64,000 nucleotides of DNA from Liolophura sinensis (Eukaryota > Mollusca > Polyplacophora > Chitonida > Chitonidae): NCBI RefSeq assembly GCF_032854445.1, contig NC_088301.1, forward strand, positions 46,249,116 through 46,313,115, written 5' to 3'. The notes beneath the pieces are model-generated. The model did no database searches, was not told the origin of the DNA, and was given only the letters and a program-made list of their open reading frames with translations. Every line of letters begins with the position of its first letter. The first letter of the stretch is position 1. Made by a program: the position numbers and the translations under genes. Positions 49,116 through 61,119 of the stretch are shown one piece after another.

Positions 49116-51484
49116 TCTTTTTCCTGAAACATAAATTACAATGTAGCTATTTAAGTTAATTCTTTAGTCATTACCTATTATACAACTGCATGAAAAGAGT
49201 ACGATAAAAGAAGTTTTTCCCTAAAAAAGAAGTATTGTGATACCAAGATGACCTGATTTTTGCATATTTAGAAGTACACACATTGTTCATTAATTGCATA
49301 ATATTTCAAATGCTTACAGATCTACTCTCTGTATAAAATAATATTTAATTACACCATCATTTAATAATACGCACTCTAGCAAGCCCTGGCTGTCAACTCT
49401 TTTTCTACTTTGAGTAATTACTGTATCTATATTTAACACAGCAAGTCAAGGATACGGCCAATTTCCTTCAGCTGCTTTGTTACCTTGGGTCATAAAACAA
49501 TAATTACATGTATGGATAAAACAGTACAATAGCACAGCCGCAACTAAAACAACATTAATGTATTTGATACTTTTCCACCTGTTTATATTTATAAACAAAA
49601 GCTACTAAATCTATACTTGAAAATGATTTAAGTTAATACCATCACATTTAAGGCACTTAAAATAAGAATTATGTATATGCTTTGATACTGAATTTTATGA
49701 CCTGATAATTATCTAAATGTGTCAATCTATAAAGATTGCGCACACATGTAGAGGTAACACATATTATGTAAAACTGACAGATTCTAAAGCCTAAATGCCT
49801 TCCTGTAAATGCTACAATGTAGCAAATACAACTGATAAACTTAATACTTTGTGAAAAAGATAACAGATTAGTTCTTCAACAATTAATTTAATGTTTACTT
49901 ATGCAGATGGTCTTGAACAGCACAATGCTAAATAAGACCTTTTGACTTATATCATGGTGGTTAGGTATGCATTGGAAATTTTAAGCAGTAACTGTACTTC
50001 CACATGTACAGAAGTATGTAGATAAACTATTCATACATATGTAAACACTGTCTGACCTGATGACTCTCATTTGTACAAGGATTGGACATAATGGGCCAGT
50101 ATTTTCCTCTAGCAAATTGTAAAACATATGTATATATAAGTACCTACACAACCAGTCAGTATGACCTACCTACACAATGGCATGCAGACATATTATACGT
50201 AGCTGTCCCTGGCACACAGAGCACACATAACTCAACTACATGTACCTGCATGCATACCATGTATCACAGTCACAGAGATAGTATTAGATTACATGTCATC
50301 ATTGTCTGGGTATGTATACATGTGTTCATACAATGCTCTATTCCAGCCTTTGTTAATTTTTTCCAGTATTCCTTTAAATATTTCATTCATTGTTTTTTAC
50401 CTCAACAATTTGAAATTGACAGTAGGGAAAACAGAACCTGCACAGGAAAATCTGAAAAAAATAGCACTTTGAGCTTTGTAATGATTCTTGGATGAAACAT
50501 TCCTGAAGGTGGAAAACTCTTTTTTCAAATAGGCCATAAAGATCAATGTTTAAGCTATCAAAAAATATGGAATATCCCCATTACACCACACCACTCCACC
50601 TCGCCTCCTAACCTTGTCCACACACCAGTCATTCAAGTGCTTTTCTGTGCGTTGGCTTTCATCCACCTCTGAAGACAATTATGCCTACTAGTGTAAGCCA
50701 TAAAAAACTACATCACCTATACATGTAGCTACTGTATAGCTTCTTGTCCCCAGCACATCTCCCTAGTCCCATGAAAATTCGATCATTGGTAAAACTGGCA
50801 CTGACATTTCTCAAAATCCATAATACATGTGTGTTAATTGAAACGCTGTAATAACAAGCGAATACTGTAAGTGTCAAATGTCTCCAACCCTGTTTTTGAT
50901 AGTCATAGAACATCGTACAAGTACATTCAGAAGGTAATATGCAGAATTTTACAAGTTTAATAGACCACAGATATGCACATAAACCACAAGTGTTCATAAA
51001 TATACTCAATATAACCTATGCCTTTTTATGATTATTATCTATTTTAATACTCTAACCTGTTTTCAAAGTACTTGTATAAGCAAATGAAGACAAGAACCAT
51101 CAGATTTGGCTATGCTCATCAGGCTGATTGCATGATGACATCAGTAACTGCACACAATATGCATTTATACATACAGGTAGGCTTAAAACAGGTGAGGCAT
51201 TATACTGTCCACTCTCACAGCATTCAGCTGTGAGCTGTAGGATGTATGTATGAAAGTATGAGAAGGTATGTCAACAAATATAAGACAGTTCAGAACACAT
51301 TTCAAGAATATCACTTGCAGTTATTTCTGAAAATGGTTTAAATAAAACCAAAATATTAAATCATGTATCACCTTAAGTATCATTTTTTGAAATACTCTTG
51401 AAGGCACAGTACTCTACTTTGTGAAACTTATCAGTGGGCATGGACATATAAGCACACATGGTTTACATGTTACCGTATGCAAGA

Positions 51485-51678
51485 ATATTTTTTTTATACG
51501 ACGATGGCCTGCAATATGGTGGGAGGACCATCAGCAGGTTGCTGACAGGCCTTCCCACATTCGGTCAGAGAGGAAGCCAGGATGAGCTAGTCTTGAACTC
51601 ACAGCGATTGCATTGGTGAGAGGCTCCTGGGTCACTGCGCATTACTGACGTACTACCCCCTCAGCCAAGGAGGCCCCC
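51485..51678 (-). mobile_element. SINE copy lacking its 3' tail
   Basis: The body and tRNA-like head align to the 23.7-kb copy (CTTGAACTCACAGCGATTGC, GTGAGAGGCTCCTGGGTCAC, terminal AAGGAGGCCCC). An internal deletion removes about 30 bases after GGTGGGAGG. It lies in the first intron. Confidence 0.75.
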
Positions 51679-52445
51679 CAATCAGAATAAACGAATCCAT
51701 TACAGGTACAACTCCATGGCAAAATAAGTATAGTAATTCATCAGCATGATTGTCTGTTCATATTTCCTGCATAATTAAGCCAGGCAAATTGTGCATTCTT
51801 GACAGCTTCTCTTTCGATGATTGTCCCTTGAACTGTTCTTAAATCGGTAATATTCCTGAATATATACAAGGTCTTAAATTGGAAAATACAAAAAATAGGT
51901 CGGCATTAACCTGAAGAATATGAAAGCCAATCTGTTTAGCACTCATACAAGTTGAAAAAGAGTATGAAAATTGCATATTACATTAATACTGCTGATATGA
52001 TATATTTAGGGCACTGCAACCATCGGGCAATGATATCATTTAAATCCAGTGGCAAAATGATTTCTAAGATAATCCTGCCCACATACCTGCCAGCTTAGCT
52101 AGCCTAATAATTGTAATTTGCATGTATTACTATTGCAAAAAAGACTTAAATGAGGCATATTTCAACTTACATGAGCATAAATAAATTCAAGTCTGATCAA
52201 AACCATGTTCATTGACGGTATTTTGATATTTATAATGGTCATGCAATAGTTAGTGGGTTTCAGGTTCAAAATATAGAGGCAAGATATCCTTATGTTAAAA
52301 TCTGATTGTATTTACATGAGAAATTTGACACCAGCTGACAGTCATCAGGTGAGGGATAGACGTACAGGCCATACATATATATGCAGTGTGTCAGAATAAT
52401 TCATATAGCTCCAGGTACAGAACAGGCATAGAAATGCACACTCAC

Positions 52446-52690
52446 GTCGGTAGACTCCCACTGTGTAATCACAAATCGCTGGTATATTCTTGCACAGTTG
52501 ACTATAGCCTTGTATTCCAAAAATAGTTATCCCAGTTAATCTATTGTCACAAGTGACATCGCCGTTGCCGCCAAGTGATCTGACATCAGACAGCAATTTT
52601 TGCTCCCGCTTTTCTCACACACCTACACCACACAGCTCATGCGAGGAAAATCTGCTTTAAATAAAGTCACCTCGAGCCGAACTATTCACA
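52446..52690 (-). promoter_or_regulatory. Putative non-coding first exon and promoter-proximal region of the LRRK2 gene
   Basis: A strong donor GTGAGT ends a candidate exon at 52446 on the gene strand. The stretch 52550-52900 is less AT-rich than its surroundings and contains scattered CpG, as expected near an invertebrate promoter. Two short upstream ORFs can be read here, of about 5 and 16 codons. The frame left open at the donor does not match the main ATG frame after splicing to 47517, so I treat the exon as non-coding. The start of transcription cannot be placed; the upper bound is approximate and no TATA box is obvious. Confidence 0.4.
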
Positions 52691-52899
52691 ACAGTTGACA
52701 ATCTACCGGGTAATGTCACCATTTATAGCCTAACACCGGCTTAACGCAAGTTTATGTTGACAATTAGAACTCCTCTAGGCATGTGACCGGCTGGGTTCAA
52801 AGGTCAGGACGGATCCCAGGTCTCTTTGCATTACCTCCCTTATTTCGTTGAGCGAGGCTTACTGTCTCTGCAAAACAAAAACCATGCATCGGTGCGCCG

Positions 52900-54119
52900 G
52901 AAGCAATTTAAGATGCACTTATAGCTGAAACTGTGCATTGTAATGTTAAGACTTCATATCAAAATGACATTTTTTTGGTGAGATTTGCGGTATACAAGCT
53001 GACATCGCTGATTCCTTTTTAGAATGTCAGTGAAATATCATATAAATGATAATGAAAGTGTCGGTATCGATACGTATATCAGTAAAAACGAGATTCTTTA
53101 TGGGTACATCGATGGTGACAAACAAGACAAATTCATCAATTATTATATACTTCTTGCTAAATTCTTTATTAGTTACGCGCGCTAGATCTTTATCCTTATA
53201 TTTAAAATCCTTATATTTAACAATTTTCACACGGAATTGCAGAGAAACATACGGTAGCAATATTAAACAAGTCAGATATTAAGCGAGCGTTTTATTTCTG
53301 TGGTTAATAGATATGCTGTTGCCACAAGGCCTGCTGTAAAGCTTGTCGCTGAATAAAAGATATATGGTAATGGCAGTTTTAAACCGTTAAAAAAGCACTT
53401 TAGCATGAGAAAGATTATACTTTCATACGAAATTTGATTACTCAGGTTAGACAGAAGAGGGAAGACTTGGACCTAATACAGGTTGGTGGGAATGGATAAA
53501 ATACAAAATATGAAGAAACGTATTAAATATAGTAAAGATACGTTAGCATTAACTAAGAAGAGACTGAATCACTCAGGGGAAAATTATTCTTAAATAACTC
53601 AATAGAAAAAGACAATATAGTTATACATTATTTGAGCAATACAATAAAACCAACGAGATTTGGATAAAATCTATTTCATAAAGCCCAAATGACACACAGT
53701 GTGTTAAAAAATTAAATGATCTGATTACGAGAAAATAGCTAGAGTTATTTTCTCCACGAAGAAGGAATCCGATGTTGGAAAAGTCCATGAGTAAAACGAA
53801 ACTGGAAAAGTGGTGACTGATAAGAAAGAAATATTTCCATTCTTTTCCATTTTTACATCAATCCATACGGTTGACGCGGTTTAATTTTGATGAATCTTAT
53901 ATTTCAGTATTTGAAAATGTCAAGTTGGAAGGGACAAAATTAGAAGCAAGACAGTGTTGCCAAACAGTATTCATCACTCTCAGACAGGTTTTACTCCAGT
54001 GAGATACATTCATCTAAATATTTGATTTACACTCGATTTATTTTGAAGTTTTACCATGGCGAGGGTTTGCTGTTATTTTGACATATGGAAAAGGCGTGTG
54101 ACTCACGCCTTTTAGCAAT
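52900..54119. other. Intergenic AT-rich stretch
   Basis: No open frame with family similarity, no SINE and no clear tandem repeat. It lies just upstream of the kinase gene's putative promoter. Confidence 0.5.
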
Positions 54120-54770
54120 ATACCGAAGGGTCCTACACATGGTGTGTAGGGACCTACATATCTGCCCTCGTAGCATTTGTTAGATCTGTGTTGTCTGATG
54201 ATTTCAATCAACATCACAAACTGACACACTGCAAAAAACTGGTGTGTCAAGGTTATTGCATTACACGCCTTCACTCCAAGTTTCTTAACTTTTACAATGA
54301 ATATAATTCTCTTGAAAGTAAATATGGACAGAGCGTCCAGAATCTCTGGCGCCCTGCTTCATGATTGTGTCTAATTCCGCTTCACCGGGCCTAGGGACAG
54401 TAGGCCTATATTCATCGTGTTGAATTCGACCGCCAGGTTGGATATATGAACACTTGCAATCAAAGCGCATCTGGGGTATTTTGTTTCGACAACTTGTATT
54501 CTAGCATAGTACACGATTTGAATACTGATTTCACTCAGCCGCCTGGAATATACCTTGCGTCTTTCCGGCATCATTGAAAACTGCTGACTGCTTCTCTTTG
54601 CATGATTCCATCCTATTTTCGTACTTTATATACTTTCTTACTTTCTTAGTTCTTTGGTGGTCTGTTTAAAAGTTTTTTGGGGAACTGGCCTTGTGATTAT
54701 TGACCTCGAACATCCTTACTGGTTGACGGCTGGTATACAAATGTCTGTAGACTGCCAAGAGGCTCGATTT
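54120..54770 (+). repeat. Dispersed repeat, copy A
   Basis: It begins GAAGGGTCCTACACATGG and runs through GTGTGTCAAGGTTATT, CTTCATGATTGTGTCTAATT, CTGACTGCTTCTCTTTGCAT and GGTTGACGGCTGGTATACAA. It matches 59290-59790 in reverse and 56690-56900 plus 57380-57720 in direct orientation. No long open frame is shared between copies. Confidence 0.75.
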
Positions 54771-55299
54771 CACTGTTTATGTGTTACCGTGCGCCATTTA
54801 TCACACTGTAGTCGCTGCTCTGGTGTTGGGGTGTATGCTGTATCTAGCCTTACATTGTACGTCTACATAAACCGGGATCTTGTTGGCAGTTTAATCATCC
54901 CAGAGACCTGATTTCTTCCATTTTTTTCATGTTATAGACCCTTAGTTATCACTTTATCACGTGGCGCAGCGCCATGTCTGTCTATCGGGGATCCGTTAAG
55001 CCTCTGTGCACAGTGCAGTGCGCTCTGCCTCTATCAAACACTTTATTCCATTTGCTGTCCTTTTCTGCAAAACAGTACTGTAAATACTTTCACCGGCAAT
55101 CGGAAGCCTTGGTTAGCCTCATAATTCTTATCACGAAAGGTTTCCGAGATTTTAACATTCAGCCAACCGAGCATACCTACTGCGCAACAGTACACCAACA
55201 AGTTTGCAGCATACTCATTTCGGGTTGGCTGGAGAGGACGTGCCAGTTCACCCACGGAATGCTAGCCACGCGGAAGAAGACCATTCGATCTTTTTTTGA

Positions 55300-55890
55300 T
55301 TGTCAAAGCAACAACAACAACACCGACAACTTCAGACTCCGAAGAGAGGGGTGATGTCACGAAGATGGACAATTGGGATAAACCCGGCCAACAACATTCG
55401 GCGAACTCTACCAGTGCAAGAGATGAAGTACAAGATGTCACTGGAATTCAAAATACAAAATACAACTGACACACATCCTGCTACTACAAGAAAAAGCAAA
55501 CATTCTGTTGGTATACATCCAATATTGTCCCTAAATTACGAATGGCGTTTTGTAAAATACGAACAGTGCAAGCAGAAAGGTGAGAAAGACCTAGTTTTAT
55601 ACTGCAGGCTTTGTCAGAACCACAATGTAATCTCGATTAAGGGCTCAAACGATTGGGTAACAGACGGATTACAATCTCTCAGAAAGGACAGAGCAAAGGA
55701 CCATGCTACAAACCATCAACACAAAAAAGCACAAAAGCTAGAGACTCAGAGTTAAACAAGCAGCGAGCTTCTCATCTCTCTGAAGAAGGTGCTTCAGTTG
55801 CATGCAAACATTGCCCCTTCTGGAGAGCAGGTGGTTTTATGTGAAATGGCCAGGTCCACTGGAGAGGACATTAAGGTGGCAGCGTTGAAA
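55300..55890 (+). pseudogene. Decayed zinc-finger-like transposon remnant
   Basis: The open frame 55300-55755 (151 codons) contains YEWRFVKYEQCKQKGEKDL followed by YCRLC, then HATNHQH about 45 residues on. This is a C-x2-C...H-x3-H arrangement like the N-terminal fingers of domesticated hAT-type proteins. After a stop, another frame continues at about 55780-55890 (SLKKVLQLHANIAPSGEQ), suggesting a frameshift. It is interrupted soon after by a SINE. It may be the upstream half of the element whose other part is at 58.5-59.1 kb; that link is a guess. Confidence 0.35.
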
Positions 55891-55957
55891 ACTACTTGAG
55901 GACAAACAACTGGAACCAACACTTTGTACAAATCTGACCATTCTCTGGTAAAGCTGT

Positions 55958-56153
55958 ATTTATTTGTTTGATTGGAGTTTTACGCTCAAGAATATTTCAC
56001 TTATACTCAAGAATATTGTTATGCCCAAGGATATTTCACTTATACGACAGCGTCCAACATTATGTTGGGAGGAAACCAAGCAAAGCCCAGCGGAAACCCA
56101 CGACCATCCGCAGGCTGCTTGCAAATCTTCCCACGTACGGCTGGAGAGGAAGG
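55958..56153 (-). mobile_element. SINE copy with duplicated 3' segment, head missing
   Basis: The CAAGAATATTTCACTTATAC module occurs about three times in tandem at 55985-56045 before the body (GGAAACCCACGACCATCCGC). The copy stops at GGAGAGGAAGG, so the tRNA-like promoter is absent. It interrupts the transposon-like region upstream of the kinase gene. Confidence 0.7.
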
Positions 56154-56504
56154 GTAAAAACTGTATTACGAGGATTAATTAAGCTGATTCTAATAAAAGC
56201 TCAATATAAATAGTAAACTTTTAAAATAAATAGATAAAGTTTGCTTACAAATTTAATATAAATCAGTGAGTATTATGAAGTTATATTATAAATGTAACAC
56301 AAAGCGTATAAAACAAGATAAGTTAATATACGTAAATCAGTTGTTAGTTTATTAAAGTATTTTATATTTTATCAGCAAGCAGAACGAGTTGTACAGTTGA
56401 TAACGTCAAGGAGAATTGAAAAAAACGTTAAAAAGTCATGTAGAAAGAAACCTGCCGGAAAAAACATAATTCGGCACTTTATATCCTTGTAAATTTCTGC
56501 TATT

Positions 56505-57725
56505 TAGGGATTTACATGAACAGTTAGAATAAAACCCTGACTGAGGTGAATTGAAGAGAGGCCACATTTCACCGGTTACGTGTGAGTGACCATTTGTCAG
56601 CTATCACACTGTCGTCGCTGCTCTGCTTTTACTCTCTATGCTGTACCTCTTTAATTATAGTGTACATACTTCGCCTTGTATCATTTGTTAGATCTTGTGT
56701 ATTATGTGACGATTTCAATAAACTGCCAAAACGAGTGTGTCTAGGTTATTTCTTCAAACGCCTTCACTCTAAGTTTCTCAAGTTTTGCAAAGAGTAATTG
56801 TCTCTTTAGTGAATAAAGATGGACAGAGCATGAAAATCTCACTCTGCTTCATGACTGTGTCTAATTCCCGGTAATCCTGGGCTAGAGTCATTGTATTCAT
56901 CGTGTGAAATTAGATCGCCAGGTTCCATTACAAAAAAAACCTTGAATTGATGTACCAGCATGTCCTTGCATGTCAGAAAAGTTCCCACAGTTTTACCCTA
57001 GTCTCCATTGCCTTGGATAATCTCCATGACGGCAGCAGTAGAGATCAATACATGCAATAATTTTAAACATGCGTTTACATGGATTCAACAAGTTGTGTTA
57101 ATTAACATACGCGTATGGCACCAACGTTGGAATACCCAATGTACATGTGCATCTCATACATTGCAATTACCATGACTGCATTTTTTGTACCTAATTCTGC
57201 TTTAGCCATGGTGCCAGGGTGCGTGTAATTTGCTACTAATATAAGCATTTACATGAACCGTTAGAATAAAACCCTAAGTTAAACTGACCGTATTTCACCG
57301 GTTACATCTGACCATTTGCCACATATCACACTGTCGTCGCTGCTCTGTATTACTGTCCATAAGCTGAGATATTTAGGTCGTCACCTTGGGTATGTGAACA
57401 GTTGCAATGGAAGCGGAACCGAGATACGTATTTTCATTACTGACAACTTATTAACTAGAATGGTAAACGATTTGAATACTGATTTCACTCATTCGTCTAA
57501 AACATTCCTTGCGTTTTTACAACATCATTAAAAACTGTTGACTGCTTCTATTTGCATGATTCCGTCTTAATTTCATACTGTTTTACTTTCGTCCTTCTTT
57601 AGAGGTTTATGTTAAACGTCCTTTTAAGAATTTTCCTTTGCAATTACTGACCTGGGACGTCCCTATTGATTGATGGCTGGTTTACGAATGTTTGCTTCGA
57701 CACATAGATTTTACATTAACGATAC
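56505..57725 (+). repeat. Dispersed repeat, copy B (rearranged)
   Basis: It contains two copies of a leading module (TTTACATGAACAGTTAGAAT, then ATTTCACCGGTTAC, then ATCACACTGTCGTCGCTGCT) at about 56512 and 57248. It also has the downstream modules of copy A split between 56690-56940 and 57380-57720. Confidence 0.7.
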
Positions 57726-58040
57726 ATTTTACAATTTGACCATGATTCTGCTAAAGTGTAAAACCTGAACTTTGACTTAATATATGACGCAGGCTGATTT
57801 GGGCGCGGAAGAAGTTAAGAAGCTTTTACAGCACCAAGACTATGAGAAAATTACAACCATTTGGTGAAAAAGTTTTTTCACAACTCTTCGCCATTACCTC
57901 ACATGGCTGTGTCTAAAGCCGGGTTGAGACTATCCGACATTGTTCAACTTTGCTACATATTGTTCAGCAGCAAGTTGAATGCTGTTAAGGTAAGTTGGGT
58001 GTCCCGTCCACACTACAAATCAGATAGTTCAACATTGTCT

Positions 58041-58218
58041 TTTCCAATTAGTGTCAGACCCTGCGTTTGTTGGAGAGACAAAGAATATAAAGCTAATAAA
58101 ATTACATATATGCCCATCATAAATCTTTTGATGACCTGTACTCTTCTGTTGTCACTGTTGTGGAGAAGAATATTCTGACGGGTGAAATGCATTCAGTGAT
58201 CAAATGTTACTTGCTGCA
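58041..58218 (+). repeat. Left arm of a 178-bp inverted repeat, flanked by 19-bp direct repeats
   Basis: It reads as the exact reverse complement of 58949-59126 by eye, with equal lengths and no indels. CAGATAGTTCAACATTGTC occurs just before it (58021-58039) and again at its end (58217-58235), like a target-site duplication around an inserted fragment. The right arm encodes the N-terminal part of a transposon-like open frame; this arm is a promoterless fragment of it in opposite orientation. Confidence 0.88.
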
Positions 58219-58491
58219 GATAGTTCAACATTGTCCAACTCTGTCGTCGTGTGTTGAGCTGTTTTTTTTTTTTACCAATCTTTCGATAAACTGGAGTGAA
58301 ATTTCCATCTTTCTCTTCAATGCATGAGACAAAATGATTTATTTTGTCCCCGTCTTTGTAATCTTCAGAGAAAAGTATTTTTCATACTCCTGTATCAACG
58401 AAACTGTCTCACCGTGAGATCAGTTTCTCTAATTCGCCTTTGATGCCTTCATTTTGCCCAGGTCACGTGGCTTAAGACGGTCGCTTTATTT

Positions 58492-59060
58492 CTAAACGCC
58501 CACTGATTGGCTTCCTTCACTCAACTTGTTAACAAAAAATACACATGCACATTTCCGATGATGTTGAGCGTTGTTGAACCAAGTTGAAGAACCCAGAGAG
58601 TTAATAGTTTCTATGTGATCAGCATTGTGGGTTACATCTTGTACAGCTTTCTGGACAGGTGAGAGAGGTTTATGTGCCGTATCGTCAGTAATTGCTTTTA
58701 TGGGGATACAAACATCTGATTTTGACATAGGTATTTCTGCTGCACTATCTGAGAACAGAGCTACCATATTGCCACAGGGAATTCGTGATGTAAGAAACAT
58801 CAAGGTTTGATAGATCTGCGATAGATTGCATTCAAGCAGTTCCTCAATAGGTAAGTAATGGTTGCGGAGTTGTCCACTAGTCGAGTCTAGGAAAGTGATC
58901 CAGATCCTGAGTGTAGAATCACCAAAGTTTTCTGCCCCTTCAGCAATATGCAGCAAGTAACATTTGATCACTGAATGCATTTCACCCGTCAGAATATTCT
59001 TCTCCACAACAGTGACAACAGAAGAGTACAGGTCATCAAAAGATTTATGATGGGCATATA
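58492..59060 (-). pseudogene. Transposon-like coding remnant, family unassigned
   Basis: The frame is open from about 59060 (after a TAA) to 58492, about 190 codons, without a clear ATG. Readable motifs are SFDDLYSSVVTVVEKN, GEMHSVIKCYLLHIAEG, LRIWITFLD and VALFSDSAAEI. The last may be a worn D-containing RNase H-type motif of the hAT/DUF4371 sort, but I cannot assign it firmly. No start, no partner exons and a surrounding repeat mosaic argue for a dead mobile-element fragment. Confidence 0.45.
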
Positions 59061-59126
59061 TGTAATTTTATTAGCTTTATATTCTTTGTCTCTCCAACAA
59101 ACGCAGGGTCTGACACTAATTGGAAA
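58949..59126 (-). repeat. Right arm of the 178-bp inverted repeat
   Basis: It is the source-like copy, continuous with the open frame that extends on the minus strand to 58492. No direct repeat equivalent to the left arm's is seen around it. Confidence 0.88.
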
Positions 59127-59289
59127 GAACAAACTAACATTTAACAGTTCACATTTAAAAATGCCTAGCCTACGAATTTCATATCTGTCATATAGTTTTA
59201 GTAGTTTAAAAATATTTAAATAGCGACGACAGTGCGATTTACATGGTTACGCGCAACCAGAGAAATACATTTTTGTGGCTGCAGTGTGT

Positions 59290-59895
59290 GTATATAATCT
59301 GACATTCGTATACCAGCCCCAGTCACGATGGACGTTTCAGGTCAATAATCGCTAGGCCAATCCCCAAAACGACGTTTAACACAAACTACCAAAGAACTAA
59401 GAAAGTCTGTGAAGCACCAACATAAAACAGAATCATGCAAAGAGAAGCATTCAACAGTTTTCAGTGATGACGGAAAAGCGCAATGTGGAATTAGACACAA
59501 TCATAAAACACAATCATGAGTGCCAGAGATTCCGGAGGTTCTGTATATATTTACTTACAAGAGAATTATTATACTCATTGTGGAACTTCAGAAAAATAGA
59601 GTGAATTTTTTTGATAGAATAACCTTGACACAAAAGTTCTTACGGTAATAACACGTGACGTTGATTGAAATTGTCATATAACACGCACGATCTATCAAAT
59701 GCTACAAGGTGAGATGTACACGCCATGTGCAGGACCCTTCGGTTCATTGCTGTCCAAGTAAGGATAATTTACAACGTCAAAATTGAAATTATCCCTCTTG
59801 TCGTAAAGCCTACGTAGTGAGGATTACTTAATAGTTTCTACATATAACTGTATTCATACGAGAACAGGTATAGGTCGTTACAAAAGAGGGGCACA
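59290..59895 (-). repeat. Dispersed repeat, copy C (inverted)
   Basis: Its reverse complement follows copy A module by module (GAAGGGTCCTGCACATGG, GTGTCAAGGTTATTC, CATGATTGTG...TCTAATTCC, GAATGCTTCTCTTTGCATGA, CTGGTATACGAATGTC). The extension 59700-59895 is repeated at 60540-60705. Confidence 0.7.
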
Positions 59896-60142
59896 ATTTG
59901 TACCCATCAGAATACCTATATTCAGTTGATATATGATTTACCTGAATTTTACATAAATCTTTTTAACGAGAAAGTCCAGCAACTGTTTTATTAAACACCG
60001 ATACAATTAGTAATGGAATTCTATCAATTAAATATGTGAGAGAAAAACTGTGGTATAGAGATTGGAGAAATCCCAAGCAGAGATGCTCTTATATTGTAGG
60101 TGTATTCGAGCGTCTAGTTCTTCAGTGAGGTGTTTGGAGTTT

Positions 60143-60493
60143 TTAAGGATCTACATATAGGTAATTTTTCAGTTGAACAACAGTACTTTTTCCAAAGTGA
60201 GTACTTCTTGTAGTGTCCTCGTTGAGAGAGTAGATACAAGTTCGATGATGTAGCTTCTTGATCCCACAATAAAACGACTTTTGTATATATGAGGATTTAT
60301 GTATATCTGGATTGCAGTAAAATCGTGGTGAATGTAGGGATATACGCATCTGTTTTGAGAAAGGACTGATTTTTTTTTTAAAATAGTTTCCCCAGTATAT
60401 TGGTCGTTCTAGAATTCGTTTATGTTGCGGAAGTTGAGGCCTGGCTTTGTCATTTTGTGTATAATATTTTGGTCTAGTAATGGTAATTAACAT
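60143..60493 (-). CDS. Hypothetical open frame, 116 codons, probably not a gene
   Basis: An ATG-started open frame rich in K, R, Y and H (for example ERPIYWGNYFKKK) between dispersed-repeat copies C and D. I recognise no domain, and there are no flanking exons. It may be a worn mobile-element fragment or chance. Confidence 0.15.
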   Translation of the reverse strand: MLITITRPKYYTQNDKARPQLPQHKRILERPIYWGNYFKKKISPFSKQMRISLHSPRFYCNPDIHKSSYIQKSFYCGIKKLHHRTCIYSLNEDTTRSTHFGKSTVVQLKNYLYVDP

Positions 60494-60532
60494 CTTTTTT
60501 TCACCTAATTCTGCTTAATTCTGTGTCACATG

Positions 60533-60830
60533 ACACACAGGATCTAGCAAATGTTGCAAGGCGAGATATGTACACACCATATAATTTACCGTGTCAAATT
60601 TTAAACTATCTCTCTTGTGGCAAAGTCTGCCTATTGAGGTTTACTGCTTAATAGTTTTTGCATATAGTTGTATTCATATGAGAACAGGTATAGGTCGACC
60701 AAAATGGGGGTACTGTGCTAGGGGATAGTTATTTGCTACTATTTGTGCATTTACATGAACAGCTAGAATAAAACCCTAATTGAGGTAAATTGACAACAGG
60801 CCATATTTCACAGGTGACGTGTGATCATCT
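60533..60830 (+). repeat. Dispersed repeat, partial copy D
   Basis: 60533-60705 matches 59690-59895 (TAATAGTTT...CATATA, GAGAACAGGTATAGGTCG). 60735-60830 matches the leading module of copy B (TTTACATGAACAGCTAGAAT). Confidence 0.65.
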
Positions 60831-61119
60831 GTAATCTGTTAGTTCAGCTGTTATAAAGAGTGTAAACAGTCGACATGTATCAGTGAAATATAATCGCGGT
60901 GTATTAATATCTAGGGTGTACTAAGTCTCTATGAAACACTAACTTTCCGGTCTTTATATCCTTTTGTTAACCACATATGAACATTTTGGCCCTATTAAAA
61001 CAAAACAGTCAGTGCTGGTTGGTCGAAACGATCAGCTTTTGTCACATACTACAAGTGTGTGGAGAAAGTCGGTGCTTTTGAAGAGGCTATTTTACCATCA
61101 GCATGATGAACTACACATG

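Larger units (their letters stand above)
47518..52445. other. Putative first intron
   Basis: 4.9 kb between the non-coding first exon and the exon with the start codon. It contains the 77-bp tandem array (48500-49115) and a SINE (51485-51678). Nothing else is recognised. Large first introns often hold enhancers, but no element can be named from the sequence. Confidence 0.45.

Noticed and set aside
48749-49132. 127-codon minus-strand frame over the 77-bp array
   Set aside because: Low-complexity translation of the tandem repeat.
54974-55354. 126-codon plus-strand frame before the finger remnant
   Set aside because: No domain, poor coding texture, overlaps another frame with better features.
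57861-58178. Plus-strand frame of 105 codons
   Set aside because: Runs out of phase through the left inverted arm, whose coding sense is a different frame.
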